Below, in pieces: positions 24,489-33,100 of a stretch of 64,000 nucleotides of DNA; positions within the stretch are counted from its first letter, which is position 1; every line of letters starts with the position of its first letter. The stretch comes from an uncultured Streptomyces sp. Lineage in GTDB: Bacteria > Actinomycetota > Actinomycetes > Streptomycetales > Streptomycetaceae. The stretch covers positions 62,001 to 126,000 of the forward strand of contig NZ_CANLBS010000016.1 in assembly GCF_947488945.1 (NCBI RefSeq), in the 5' to 3' direction. The notes under the pieces are model-generated. The model was not told the origin of the DNA. It did no database searches and was given only the letters and a program-made list of their open reading frames with translations. The position numbers and the translations under genes are program-made.

Positions 24489-25354
24489 GCCCGGCTCACC
24501 GTCCTCTCGCCGAAGATGCCGGTCGGGCGGATCATGATGGCCGCGGTGAAGACCAGGAAGGTGACCAGGACGCTGTACCCCTGGAAATGGTCCCCCGCGT
24601 AGGAGTCCAGGACTCCGATGGCCAGGCCGCCGACGACCGCGCCGGGGATGCTTCCGAAGCCCCCCAGCATGGCCGCCGCGAACCCCTTGACGCCGAGGGC
24701 GCCGCCCAGGGTGGCGTCGACGTAGAGCATCGGGCCGGCGAGGCTGCCGGCGAGGGCGGCGATGCCGGCCCCGATGGCGAACGCGAGAGCGTTGCTCCGG
24801 CCCACGTGGATGCCGACGGCGGTGGCCGCCTCGTGGTCCATGGCGACGGCCTGCATGGCGGCACCGGGCTTGGTGCGCTGGAGGAACAGCGTGAGCAGGA
24901 CCACGGATATCGCGGTGATCGCGATGACGAGCAGGTCGTAGGTCCGGAAGCGGATGCCCATGAGTTCCAGGGGCCCGGAGGTGATCGGTGAGGGAACGGC
25001 CCGGCCGGTCGTTCCCCAGATCAGCGTGGCCGCCGCCTGGAGGACGGTGCCGAAACCGATCGTACCGATGAGCATCAGATCGAAGTCCTTGTTCTCCAGC
25101 GGGCGCAGGACCCGCTCGATGACCAGGCCGATGGCGCCGGTGACCACGATCGAGATGACGATGGCGAGGACGAACGGGACGTGCGTGGTGAGGTAGAAGG
25201 TGGAGGCGGCGTACGCCCCGATCATGGCGACGTCCGCGTGGGCGAAGTTGACCAGGCCCATGGTGCGGTAGACGACGGAGAATCCGACGGCGATCAGGGC
25301 GTAGATCGCCCCGAGGCTGAGACCTCCGACGAGGGTTTGCAGGGTGACTTGCAT
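24485..25354 (-). CDS. Liv-type ABC transporter permease (LivH-like)
   Basis: 289 residues, about eight membrane helices. The N-terminus GGLSLGAIYALIAVGFSVVY followed by GLVNFAHADVAMIGAY is the LivH hallmark, and AVAMDHEAATAVGIHV is the cytoplasmic loop that contacts the ATPases. It forms the channel with the LivM half of the fused protein. Its 3' end overlaps the fused gene by 4 bases. Liv-type systems carry branched amino acids but also many aromatic or short carboxylic acids, so the substrate is open. Confidence 0.92.
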   Translation of the reverse strand: MQVTLQTLVGGLSLGAIYALIAVGFSVVYRTMGLVNFAHADVAMIGAYAASTFYLTTHVPFVLAIVISIVVTGAIGLVIERVLRPLENKDFDLMLIGTIGFGTVLQAAATLIWGTTGRAVPSPITSGPLELMGIRFRTYDLLVIAITAISVVLLTLFLQRTKPGAAMQAVAMDHEAATAVGIHVGRSNALAFAIGAGIAALAGSLAGPMLYVDATLGGALGVKGFAAAMLGGFGSIPGAVVGGLAIGVLDSYAGDHFQGYSVLVTFLVFTAAIMIRPTGIFGERTVSRA

Positions 25355-25405
25355 GGCGGCTCCCTGTGTCCGGTACGGCGCCCGGCTCTCGGCTCGACGG
25401 GTCGA

Positions 25406-26560
25406 CTACTCGGCTGCGGTGAGCTTGCCGTCCTTGATGATGCCGATGGTGGTCTTGAAGATGCCGACCCCGGTCTCGTCGTAGGCGAAGTCACCGAGAA
25501 GGCCGTCGTACTTCGTGGCGCGGATCTCGTCGGCGAGCTTCTTGCCGGTGGCCACGCCGCTGTTCTGGAGCGCGGTGAGCACGATGTTGGCGCCGTCGTA
25601 GGCCTTGGCACCGTGCAGCTCCGCCTCCTTGCCGTATTCGGCCTTGTAGGCGGTGGCGAAGGCGCGGCTGGCGTCGCTGATCTCGTTGCTCAGATAGGGG
25701 GAGCTGACGATGGTGCCCTCGGCGTTCGCGGCGCCGGCCGTCTCGATGAAGACCGGGGTGCCCTGCGGGGCGGCTCCGGCGAACGGGACGGTGATGCCGA
25801 GGTCGCGGGCCTGCTTCACGATCAGGCCGGCCTCGACTTCCTCGGAGCCGATGAAGATGGCGTCGGGCTTGGCCTGGCGGATACGCGAGAGGGAGGCACT
25901 GAAGTCCTTCTGGTCCGTGGTCACCACCTGGTCGGCGACCGGGGTGATGCCCGCCTTCTTGAGCTCGCCGGAGAAGGCGTCGTGCTCGCCCTTTCCGTAG
26001 GACCCGTTGTTGGAGATCAGCGCGATCTTCTTGAATCCCTTGGTGGTGATCAGGTAGTCCGCCAGGGTGGCGTCGTAGGTGGTGCTGGTCGGCCCGTTCA
26101 GGAACAGGAAGGGGCTCTTGACGTCGACGAGCGCGGTGGCCTGGCCGGAGGTGATGTTGGGGATCTCCGCCTGCCGGAGGATGGGGGCCATCGCCACGGT
26201 GACGGCGCTCTCGGCGGTGCCGATCATGGCGACGTAGTTCCCGCTGTCCAGCTTGCGGGCGATGTTGGTGCCGGTGGTCGGGTCGCCCTGGTCGTCGAAG
26301 ACGGTCAGTTCGATCTTGCGGCCGTCGATCCCGCCCTTCTTGTTCCACTCCTTGACGGCGAGCTTGGCGCCCTTGGCCTCCCAGTCGCCGAGGGAGGCGA
26401 GCTGGCCGCTCTGGGCGTCCACCACCGCGATCTTGATGGGTCCGCTGCCGCCCGCGTCGTCGGAGGAGGAGTCGCCGGGCGCGCTGCACGCGGTCGCGGC
26501 GAGCAGGACGCCGAGGGCGGCGGCCGGGACGGCGAGGGTGTGACGGGTTCTTGCGCGCAT
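25406..26560 (-). CDS. Liv-type ABC transporter substrate-binding lipoprotein
   Basis: 384 residues. A lipoprotein signal ends LGVLLAATAC, then a Ser/Asp/Gly linker and a type I periplasmic-binding fold starting GPIKIAVVDAQSGQLASLGDWEAKG. Features such as IELTVFDDQGDPTTGTNIARKL and the late IKDGKLTAAE fit the LivJ/AmiC class. It captures the substrate outside the membrane for the LivH/LivM permease pair. The ATG at 26560 has AAGGA 8 bases upstream and starts 5 bases after the TPP-enzyme stop. The ligand pocket cannot be read to a specific compound. Confidence 0.9.
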   Translation of the reverse strand: MRARTRHTLAVPAAALGVLLAATACSAPGDSSSDDAGGSGPIKIAVVDAQSGQLASLGDWEAKGAKLAVKEWNKKGGIDGRKIELTVFDDQGDPTTGTNIARKLDSGNYVAMIGTAESAVTVAMAPILRQAEIPNITSGQATALVDVKSPFLFLNGPTSTTYDATLADYLITTKGFKKIALISNNGSYGKGEHDAFSGELKKAGITPVADQVVTTDQKDFSASLSRIRQAKPDAIFIGSEEVEAGLIVKQARDLGITVPFAGAAPQGTPVFIETAGAANAEGTIVSSPYLSNEISDASRAFATAYKAEYGKEAELHGAKAYDGANIVLTALQNSGVATGKKLADEIRATKYDGLLGDFAYDETGVGIFKTTIGIIKDGKLTAAE

Positions 26561-26565
26561 GGGAA

Positions 26566-28314
26566 TCATCCTTCGTCCGGGAACGTGCCCTGGTAGATGT
26601 CGTTGATGTTCCAGTGGCCGGGCGTGGGGACCGGCTCGTTGACCATGGGGATGTCGATGACCGCGGGACGCCGGCGTTCCACTGCCGCGGCGAGCGCCTT
26701 GGCCAGGTCCTCGGCGCAGGAGAGCTCGTAGCCGTCGGCGCCGCAGGACCGCCCGTAGGCGGCGAAGTCGGGGCTGTAGGGCTCCCCTTGCCGGTCGGTG
26801 AAGTCGCATCCGTAACCCCGGCCGTAGTTGGAGCGCTGGAGGTCGGAGATGGTGCCGTGCGACCGGTTGTTCATGACGGCGAAGATGACCGGCAGGCCCT
26901 GTTCGACTGCCATCGGGACGGCCGGCAGCTGGGCGCTCATGCCTCCGTCGCCGATGAGGGCGACCACGGTGCGCCGCGGCTGGGCCATCTGGACGCCGAC
27001 GGCCGCCGCCGGGCCGAAGCCCATGGTCGACGCGCCGCCGGGGGTGATGAAACGGCCTTCGGGCGGCAGGTCGTAGGACTGGGCGACGCCGTTCTTGTTC
27101 CATCCGACGTCGGTGACGAGGATCGCGTCGGCGGGGAGGCTCGCGCGCAGGTCCGCGAGGATGCGCTGGGGACGCAGCGGGAAGTTGTCGCTCGCCCCGT
27201 TCTCGTCCGCGAGACCGAAGAGTTCGGCACGGCCGGCCGCGATCGCCTCCCGCAGGCCCGGCCGCCGCAGGGGTTCGGGCCGCAGGGCCCGGACCGCCGC
27301 GCCGATGGCGCGCACCGAGTGGCCGACGTCGGCGACCGCTCCGATCTCCACCGGGTAGTTGCGGCCGATCTCGGCCGGGTCGATGTCGATCTGGATGAGC
27401 TTGCTCGGCGGGAAGTTCCAGGTGTAGGCGGATTCCCAGGAGCTGGCGTCGGTCTCCGCGAAGCGGGTGGCGAGGGCCAGCACCACGTCGGCGTCCTTGG
27501 TGTGGGCGTGGGTGGAGTCCAGGCCCCAGAAGCCGGGCATGCCGAGCAGCAGTGGGTGGCGGTCCGGGACGGTGCCCTTCCCCATCAGGGAGTGGGCGAG
27601 CGGGATGTCCAGGTGGTCGGCCAGGGCGAGCAGCGCCTCCTTGGCCTCCGGGGTGCGCAGCCCGCCGCCGAAGTAGATGAGCGGCCGCTCGGCGTCCACC
27701 AGGGCCCGCGCGATGCGCTCGGCGGTCTCTTCGGTGAGGCCGGGGAGCGCGCTGTCGGGGATCGCGTGCGTTCCGGGGGTGTACGGCTCGACCTGCCGCG
27801 AGAAGAGGTCCATGGGGACGTTGACGAGGACGGCGCCCGGCCGGCCGGAGGTCGCGGTCCAGAAGGCGCGTTCCAGGGTGCGGGGCAGGTCGGCGGTGCG
27901 CTGCACCGGCCAGGCGCGCTTGCAGAAGGGCCGGTAGATCGCGGTCTGGTCGGCGTCCGCGTGAAGGTTGACCTCCTGGTGCGGATGGCGGCCGTAGTAG
28001 TAGGAGGGGATGTCGCCGGAGATGACGATGAGCGGGACGGAGTCCATGGCGGCCGTGGCGACGCCGGTGACCGCGTTCATCATGCCGGGACCGACGTGGG
28101 TGAGCAGGACACCGGGCTTGCCCGAGGCACGGGCGTAGCCGTCGGCGGCGTGCGCCGCCGCCTGCTCGTGGCGCGCGATGACGAAGTGGATGGAGCTGGG
28201 GCCGAGAGCGTCGAGCAGCGCGATGTTGGTGTGTCCGCAGGTCCCGAAGACGTACTCGACGCCGTACGACTCCAGTTGGGTGACGAGCGCCTCAGCGGCG
28301 GTAACGGTGGTCAC
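26566..28314 (-). CDS. Thiamine-diphosphate-dependent enzyme of the acetolactate-synthase/decarboxylase family
   Basis: 582 residues in the usual three domains: Pyr domain with the activating glutamate in ARHEQAAAHAADGYARASG, a central domain, and a PP domain with the ThDP/Mg motif GDGGMSAQLPAVPMAVEQGLPVIFAVMNN. It is not obviously acetohydroxyacid synthase (no small-subunit gene nearby). Candidate reactions are decarboxylation of a 2-oxo acid or cleavage of a 2-hydroxyacyl-CoA. Both would release an aldehyde for the aldehyde dehydrogenase encoded just upstream. GTG start in a GTGA overlap with that dehydrogenase. A CaiB-type CoA-transferase on the other arm of the regulon makes the CoA-lyase option worth testing. 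Confidence 0.82.
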   Translation of the reverse strand: MTTVTAAEALVTQLESYGVEYVFGTCGHTNIALLDALGPSSIHFVIARHEQAAAHAADGYARASGKPGVLLTHVGPGMMNAVTGVATAAMDSVPLIVISGDIPSYYYGRHPHQEVNLHADADQTAIYRPFCKRAWPVQRTADLPRTLERAFWTATSGRPGAVLVNVPMDLFSRQVEPYTPGTHAIPDSALPGLTEETAERIARALVDAERPLIYFGGGLRTPEAKEALLALADHLDIPLAHSLMGKGTVPDRHPLLLGMPGFWGLDSTHAHTKDADVVLALATRFAETDASSWESAYTWNFPPSKLIQIDIDPAEIGRNYPVEIGAVADVGHSVRAIGAAVRALRPEPLRRPGLREAIAAGRAELFGLADENGASDNFPLRPQRILADLRASLPADAILVTDVGWNKNGVAQSYDLPPEGRFITPGGASTMGFGPAAAVGVQMAQPRRTVVALIGDGGMSAQLPAVPMAVEQGLPVIFAVMNNRSHGTISDLQRSNYGRGYGCDFTDRQGEPYSPDFAAYGRSCGADGYELSCAEDLAKALAAAVERRRPAVIDIPMVNEPVPTPGHWNINDIYQGTFPDEG

Positions 28315-29813
28315 TGGTTCTCTTTCGTGAGGTCGTGGCGATCGCCCCAGATGGACAGGTTGCGGAGCATGAGGGTCTTGACGACCGTGAAGTCGTCGAT
28401 GAGCCAGCGCGGCGACTCGCGTCCGAAGCCGGAGTCCTTCACGCCGCCGAACGGGACGTGGTCGAGGCGGAAGTTCGACGTTCCGTTGACGATGAGTCCG
28501 CCCACTTCGAGGCGGCGCCAGGCGGTGAAGATGCGGTGGACGTCGTGGGTGAACAGGCCGGCCTGCAGCCCGTAGCGGCTGTCGTTGCACTCGTCGAGGA
28601 CGGTGTCGAAGTCGTCGTACGGCATCACGGCGACGAGTGCGCCGAAGACCTCGTGCGTGACGACCGAGGCGTGCGCGGGCGGGCCGGCGATGATGGTGGG
28701 TGTCGCGGTGGCGCCGTCGCGCGTGCCGCCCCGGAGCACGGTGGCTCCGAGTTCTGCGGCTTCGGCGGACCAGCGGACCACCCGGTCCGCCGCGTCCTCG
28801 TCGACCATGGAGCCGATGTCGGTGGCCGGGTCCATCGGGTCGCCGACCACCAGGCCGTCGACCGCCGCCGCGAAGGACGCCAGGAACGCGTCGTAACGGC
28901 TGCGGTGGACGTAGACGCGCTGGACGGAGATGCAGCTCTGACCGGAGTTGCTGTATCCGGTGCGCGCCGCGGCCCCGGCCGCAGCCTCGACGTCGGCGTC
29001 CTCGCAGACGATGGTGGCCGCGTTGCCGCCGAGTTCGAGGGCGAGCCGCTTGGCTCCGGCGGCGCGGGCGACGGCGGCTCCGGTGGCGGCACTTCCCGTG
29101 AAACTGATGACGTCGACCTCGGTGGCCGCGCAGAGCGCGGCGCCGACCTCGCCGCCGCCGTGCAGCAACTGCACGGCCTGGTAGGGCATTCCGCTATCCA
29201 GCAGCAGGGCCACCACGGCTGCCGAGATGGCGGGGGCCTGCGGGGGCGCCTTCACCAGGGTGGTGTTCCCGGCGGCGAAGGAGGCGCCGAGTTTGTGCGC
29301 CAGGAGATTGGCCGGCGCGTTGAAGGGGGTGATGGCGAGCGCGACCCCGGCAGGAGCGCGGTAGGTGAACGCGCTGTTGCCGACACCGGTGTTCCAGCCC
29401 GCGACAGGCAGGGTCTCCCCGTCGATGCGGCGGGCCTCGGCCGCGCAGACCTCGAAGGTGGAGGCGACCCGCTCGATCTCGACGCGGCTGTCCTTGACGG
29501 GCTTGCCCAGCTCCAGGGCGAGGAGTCCGGCCAGCTGATCACGGTGGGCGAGCGCGGAGACGGAGGCCCGCTGCAGGATTTCGGCCCGCGCCGCCGGGGC
29601 GAGCGAGGCGACCTGGGGGGCGTACCGGCGGGCGTCGGCGACGGCCCGGCCGATCTCCGCCGGCAGAGCGGTGGGCGCGCGGCTGACGGTCCGTCGCACG
29701 TAGGGGCCGATGCGCTCGGACCAGGGGCCGTCGCCCGACCAGGCTCCGGCGAGGAAGGGAAGCGCGTCGACGACTTCCGTGTCGGCTGCGGACTTGAGGA
29801 TGACTTCCAGCAT
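28311..29813 (-). CDS. Aldehyde dehydrogenase of the divergent IclR regulon
   Basis: 500 residues. Motifs: ITPFNAPANLLAHKLGASFAAG, FTGSAATGAAV, LELGGNAATIV (general base) and YSNSGQSCISVQRVYV (catalytic Cys), ending with FGGVKDSGFGRE. The PFNAP oxyanion segment and SGQSCIS loop recall the phosphonoacetaldehyde/sulfoacetaldehyde/lactaldehyde dehydrogenase clade more than the betaine-aldehyde clade. That placement is tentative. ATG at 29813 with GGAG 6 bases upstream. First gene of the seven-gene operon, divergent from IclR and overlapping the TPP enzyme, so it most likely oxidises the aldehyde which that enzyme releases. Confidence 0.87.
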   Translation of the reverse strand: MLEVILKSAADTEVVDALPFLAGAWSGDGPWSERIGPYVRRTVSRAPTALPAEIGRAVADARRYAPQVASLAPAARAEILQRASVSALAHRDQLAGLLALELGKPVKDSRVEIERVASTFEVCAAEARRIDGETLPVAGWNTGVGNSAFTYRAPAGVALAITPFNAPANLLAHKLGASFAAGNTTLVKAPPQAPAISAAVVALLLDSGMPYQAVQLLHGGGEVGAALCAATEVDVISFTGSAATGAAVARAAGAKRLALELGGNAATIVCEDADVEAAAGAAARTGYSNSGQSCISVQRVYVHRSRYDAFLASFAAAVDGLVVGDPMDPATDIGSMVDEDAADRVVRWSAEAAELGATVLRGGTRDGATATPTIIAGPPAHASVVTHEVFGALVAVMPYDDFDTVLDECNDSRYGLQAGLFTHDVHRIFTAWRRLEVGGLIVNGTSNFRLDHVPFGGVKDSGFGRESPRWLIDDFTVVKTLMLRNLSIWGDRHDLTKENQ

Positions 29814-29861
29814 CACGTCTCCAGATGAGCCATCTAGTGGTTTTCGTAGACCGCCTTGTGG

Positions 29862-29888
29862 ACTGGCGTGTAACGTACGGGCGCCAGT
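29862..29888. promoter_or_regulatory. Inverted repeat in the aldehyde dehydrogenase / IclR divergent region
   Basis: Arms ACTGGCG (29862-29868) and CGCCAGT (29882-29888), separated by 13 bases that contain TAACGTACGG. It sits near the middle of the 215-base region between the two divergent transcripts and is a plausible IclR operator controlling both. Found by eye. Confidence 0.45.
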
Positions 29889-30028
29889 TGGGCTTGGCAA
29901 GGGTCCGGACGAAGGAAGTTGAAACCTCAGCTTTCCCGGCCGATCGGCGCGAGAGTTCGTGCTGTTGAGGCGGCCCGGCGCACCCCCGCGAAGACGCGGC
30001 CGGCCCACACCCCACGGAGGAGAGACCC

Positions 30029-30796
30029 ATGGATTCGGACCAAGGACAGGGAGGCGTGCGCAGTGTGCGCCGCGCTCTGGACATCCTTTCGCTGCTGACC
30101 GAGGATCAGCCCGTCGTCCCGCTGAAAACGATCGTGGAAGCGACCGGACTCGCGAAGACGACCGTGGTCCGGCTGGTGCAGACTCTGGAGCAGGCCGGCC
30201 TGCTCTGGTCGACGGATGCCGGATACACGGCGGGCCCCGGCCTGTGGCGGTGGGCTCATCTGGCGCACGGCAGCTGGGAATTGCCGCCGGAGACCGTCAA
30301 GCTGCTGCGGGAGCTGGCCGACCGGCGCGGTGAGACGGCGAACGTCATGATCCGGCGGGACATCCACCGGGTGTGCGTCGCCCAGCAGGAGAGCCCGCAG
30401 CCCCTGCGGCACGTGGTGCGGGTGGGGGACGAGCTCCCGCTCTGGGCCGGGGCCTCGTCGAAGGTGCTGATCGGCGGCGCGAGCGACGCCCTTCTGACGC
30501 GGATCGCGCTGGATTCGCCGCACGGCGTGGACCACGTCGGACGGCTGCGGGAATGGGCCGAGGAAGCGGCCGAACGGGGGTACGCGGTGAGTCAGGGAGA
30601 GCGCGACATCGGCCTCACCGCCGTGGCCGTCCCGCTCACCACCTCCTCGGGGGTGGTCGTCGCCTCGCTCTCCCTCAGCGGTCCCAGTGCCCGCATCACC
30701 CAGGAATCCGTCACCGAATTCGCCCAGGACCTGATGCAGGTGGCCGGGCAGATCATGTCGCAGGGATTCGACCACCCCCTGGGACCCCGAGGCTGA
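30029..30796 (+). CDS. IclR-family transcriptional regulator
   Basis: 255 residues. The N-terminal winged helix (RSVRRALDILSLLTEDQPVVPLKTIVEATGLAKTTVVRLVQTLEQAGLL) and C-terminal effector domain (DIGLTAVAVPLTTSSGVVVASLSLSGPSARIT) are typical IclR. ATG preceded by GGAGGAGA. It is divergent from the transporter/catabolic operon and is followed 59 bases later by the CoA-transferase and lyase genes. It very likely controls both arms, responding to the imported compound or its acyl-CoA. Most IclR effectors are small carboxylic or aromatic acids. Confidence 0.9.
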   Translation: MDSDQGQGGVRSVRRALDILSLLTEDQPVVPLKTIVEATGLAKTTVVRLVQTLEQAGLLWSTDAGYTAGPGLWRWAHLAHGSWELPPETVKLLRELADRRGETANVMIRRDIHRVCVAQQESPQPLRHVVRVGDELPLWAGASSKVLIGGASDALLTRIALDSPHGVDHVGRLREWAEEAAERGYAVSQGERDIGLTAVAVPLTTSSGVVVASLSLSGPSARITQESVTEFAQDLMQVAGQIMSQGFDHPLGPRG

Positions 30797-30855
30797 CCAC
30801 CCTGCCCCGAACAGCGGCGCCGGCCACCCGGCGCCGCCTTGAGGAGACCTCACTC

Positions 30856-32055
30856 ATGGATGTGCGACCGCTCGACGGCACAAGAGTCCTGGACCTGACC
30901 AACGTCCTGGCGGGCCCTTACTGCAGTTACCACCTCATGCTTCTCGGTGCCGAGGTGATCAAGATCGAGCGTCCCGGGCAGGGTGACCTGGCCCGTAACC
31001 TCGGCCCCGACGCCGACCTCAACCGCGCCGGGATCGGCGCCTCCTTCCTCGCGCAGAACGCGGGCAAGAAGTCCGTGGAACTCGACCTCAAGGACCCCGC
31101 CGACCGCGAGGTGTTCGAGGAGATGCTGGCCGGTGCCGACGTCCTCCTGGAGAACTTCCGTGCCGGTGTGCTCTCCCGCATGGGCTACGACCAGGAGCGG
31201 CTCGACCGGATCAATCCGCGCCTGGTCTGCTGTTCCATCTCCGGGTTCGGCCAGACCGGGCCCATGAGCGACGCACCCGCCTACGACCAGATCATCCAGG
31301 GGCTCTCCGGGATGATGAGCGTCACCGGCACCGTGGACACCGCCCCGCTGCGGGTCGGCTTCCCGGTGTGCGACACCACCGGCGGGCTCTCCGCCGCGCT
31401 CGCGATCACCGCCGCCCTGCTGTACCGGGAGCGTACCGGGCAGGGCAGCAGGCTGGACGTCTCCATGCTGGAGACGTCCCTGTCGGCCATGGGCTGGGCC
31501 GTTTCGAACTACCTCGTCAGCGGCGTTCCGCCGGAGCCGATGGGGGACCAGAACGCCACCGCCGCCCCCTCGGGGACGTTCCGCACCCAGGACGGTCCCC
31601 TCAACATCGCCGCCAACCAGCAGCGTCAGTTCGAGACCCTGTGCCGGCTCGTGGGCACCCCGGAACTCGTCACGGACCCCCGGTTCGCGGAACGCGAGGG
31701 CCGCAAGGAGCATCGCGACGCGCTCAACGCGGCTCTGAACGAGGCCCTTTCGCGACGACCCGCGGCCGAGTGGGAACAGGTGCTGACCCGGGCCGGAGTT
31801 CCCGCGGCGCGGGTCCTCACCGTTCCGCAGGCACTGGAACAGCCCCAGCTGCGGCACCGGGGCTTCGTCGCCGAGCTGAGCAGGCCCGACGGTTCGGGCA
31901 CCGCCTTGCCCGTGCTGGGCAGCGGGGTCCTGTTCGACGGGGAGCCGTTCCTGCCCCGTACCCCGCCGCCCCTGCTGGGCGAGCACAACCACCAGCGCGA
32001 ACAACTCGCCTCGCGCTGGTCCGCGAACGCCGCGAAGGAGACGACAGGCTCATGA
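30856..32055 (+). CDS. CaiB/BaiF-type (class III) CoA-transferase
   Basis: 399 residues. Class III features: LDLTNVLAGPYCSYHLMLLGAEVIKIERPGQGD, KSVELDLKDPADREVFEEML, FRAGVLSRMGYD and ISGFGQTGPMSDAPAYDQIIQG, where the Asp in PAYDQ is the expected nucleophile that forms the aspartyl-CoA intermediate. It transfers CoA between carboxylic acids in the cytoplasm. ATG with GAGGAGA upstream. It overlaps the next gene by 4 bases. Together they could activate and then split an imported carboxylic acid. Confidence 0.9.
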   Translation: MDVRPLDGTRVLDLTNVLAGPYCSYHLMLLGAEVIKIERPGQGDLARNLGPDADLNRAGIGASFLAQNAGKKSVELDLKDPADREVFEEMLAGADVLLENFRAGVLSRMGYDQERLDRINPRLVCCSISGFGQTGPMSDAPAYDQIIQGLSGMMSVTGTVDTAPLRVGFPVCDTTGGLSAALAITAALLYRERTGQGSRLDVSMLETSLSAMGWAVSNYLVSGVPPEPMGDQNATAAPSGTFRTQDGPLNIAANQQRQFETLCRLVGTPELVTDPRFAEREGRKEHRDALNAALNEALSRRPAAEWEQVLTRAGVPAARVLTVPQALEQPQLRHRGFVAELSRPDGSGTALPVLGSGVLFDGEPFLPRTPPPLLGEHNHQREQLASRWSANAAKETTGS

Positions 32056-32918
32056 ACGCATCCGCATCCGCATCCGAACCCGCAGCCGATTCCGGCCGCG
32101 AGGAGGCGGCCCAGTGGTGGGCCACCGCCGTCAGCCACATCGAACCCGGCTCCATCGAGCTGCGGGACCGGCCCGTGCAGGAGCTGATCGGCTCGGTGGG
32201 CATGGTGGACATGATCTGGCTGCTGCTGCGGGGCGGCCTCCCCTCGCCCCGGCAGTCCGCCCTGCTGGAGGCGGCTCTGGTGGCGGGCGTGGACCACGGT
32301 CCGCAGGCGCCCTCGATCGCCGCCGCACGCATGGCCGCGACCTGCGGGATCGGGCTCAACGGCGCGGTCGCCACGGGTGTCAACATGCTCGGTGACGTCC
32401 ACGGCGGCGCCGGCCAGCAGTGCGTCCAGATGCTGGAGGAGATCCGCGCGCTCCACCGGGCCGGCGCGGACTGGGACGCTGCCGCGAGCGAGGTCATGGC
32501 CCTGTGGCAGGCCCGCTCCCGCTATCTCCCCGGTTTCGGGCACCGTTTCCACCCCGTCGACCCGCGCCGCGATCCGCTGCTCCGGCTGACCGAGGAGGCG
32601 GTGGCGGCCGGAGTCGTGGCGGGCGACCACCTCCAGGCCGCACTCGCGGTCGAACGCGCCCTGCGGGAGCGCCGCGCCGGCGCCCGGCCCGTACCCATGA
32701 ACATCGACGGCGCGACGGCCGTCATCTACGCCGAACTCGGCTTCCCCGCCCCGCTGGCCAGAGGCCTGTTCGTGCTGAGCCGGTCGGTGGGCATCCTGGC
32801 GCACGCCTGGGAGGAGACGGGCCAGGGCCGCCGGAACAAGGGACCCATCCCCCGCTCGGTCCTTCCCGCGCGGCTGGCGACCGTGGCTCCGAACTCCCCG
32901 GAGGAAACCTCGTCATAA
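32052..32918 (+). CDS. Citryl-CoA-lyase/citrate-synthase-like protein
   Basis: 288 residues, much shorter than citrate synthase (about 430) and resembling the C-terminal lyase part of ATP-citrate lyase. Two likely catalytic histidine regions are visible: VNMLGDVHGGAGQQC and YLPGFGHRFHPVDPRRDP, with a later Asp in NIDGATAVIYAELGFP. This family cleaves or forms 3-hydroxy-3-carboxyacyl-CoA by a Claisen-type reaction. Its ATGA overlap with the CoA-transferase suggests that the CoA ester made there is the substrate. The N-terminus is a low-complexity Ser/Ala stretch encoded by GCATCC repeats. The specific substrate is unknown. Confidence 0.8.
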   Translation: MNASASASEPAADSGREEAAQWWATAVSHIEPGSIELRDRPVQELIGSVGMVDMIWLLLRGGLPSPRQSALLEAALVAGVDHGPQAPSIAAARMAATCGIGLNGAVATGVNMLGDVHGGAGQQCVQMLEEIRALHRAGADWDAAASEVMALWQARSRYLPGFGHRFHPVDPRRDPLLRLTEEAVAAGVVAGDHLQAALAVERALRERRAGARPVPMNIDGATAVIYAELGFPAPLARGLFVLSRSVGILAHAWEETGQGRRNKGPIPRSVLPARLATVAPNSPEETSS

Positions 32919-32921
32919 CCC

Positions 32922-32950
32922 TTGTCACGCATCTGCGGCGTCCTTAACGT
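32922..32950 (+). promoter_or_regulatory. Promoter of the PQQ dehydrogenase gene
   Basis: TTGTCA (32922-32927), 17 bases, TAACGT (32945-32950). Spacing is ideal for the vegetative sigma factor. The core and the bases just before it (ACCCTTGTCACGC) nearly repeat in front of pqqA. It implies an untranslated leader of about 140 bases. Confidence 0.65.
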
Positions 32951-33100
32951 ATGGAACCGCCTCTCGGCGACCATCATGCGGGTTCGTCAAACCGCACAGC
33001 GGACCACGATCCGCTGCTTCGCTCTCTCAGCCTCCCGCCTCCTCGCGCGGACCACCCCGTGGCCCGGCGCTCGGCAGGGGCACGTCACGAAAGAGGGTTC

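Noticed and set aside
26566..28314. Calling the TPP enzyme acetolactate synthase, sulfoacetaldehyde acetyltransferase or oxalyl-CoA decarboxylase
   Set aside because: General family motifs are clear, but no diagnostic residue or partner gene (such as a regulatory subunit or phosphotransacetylase) supports any one of them.
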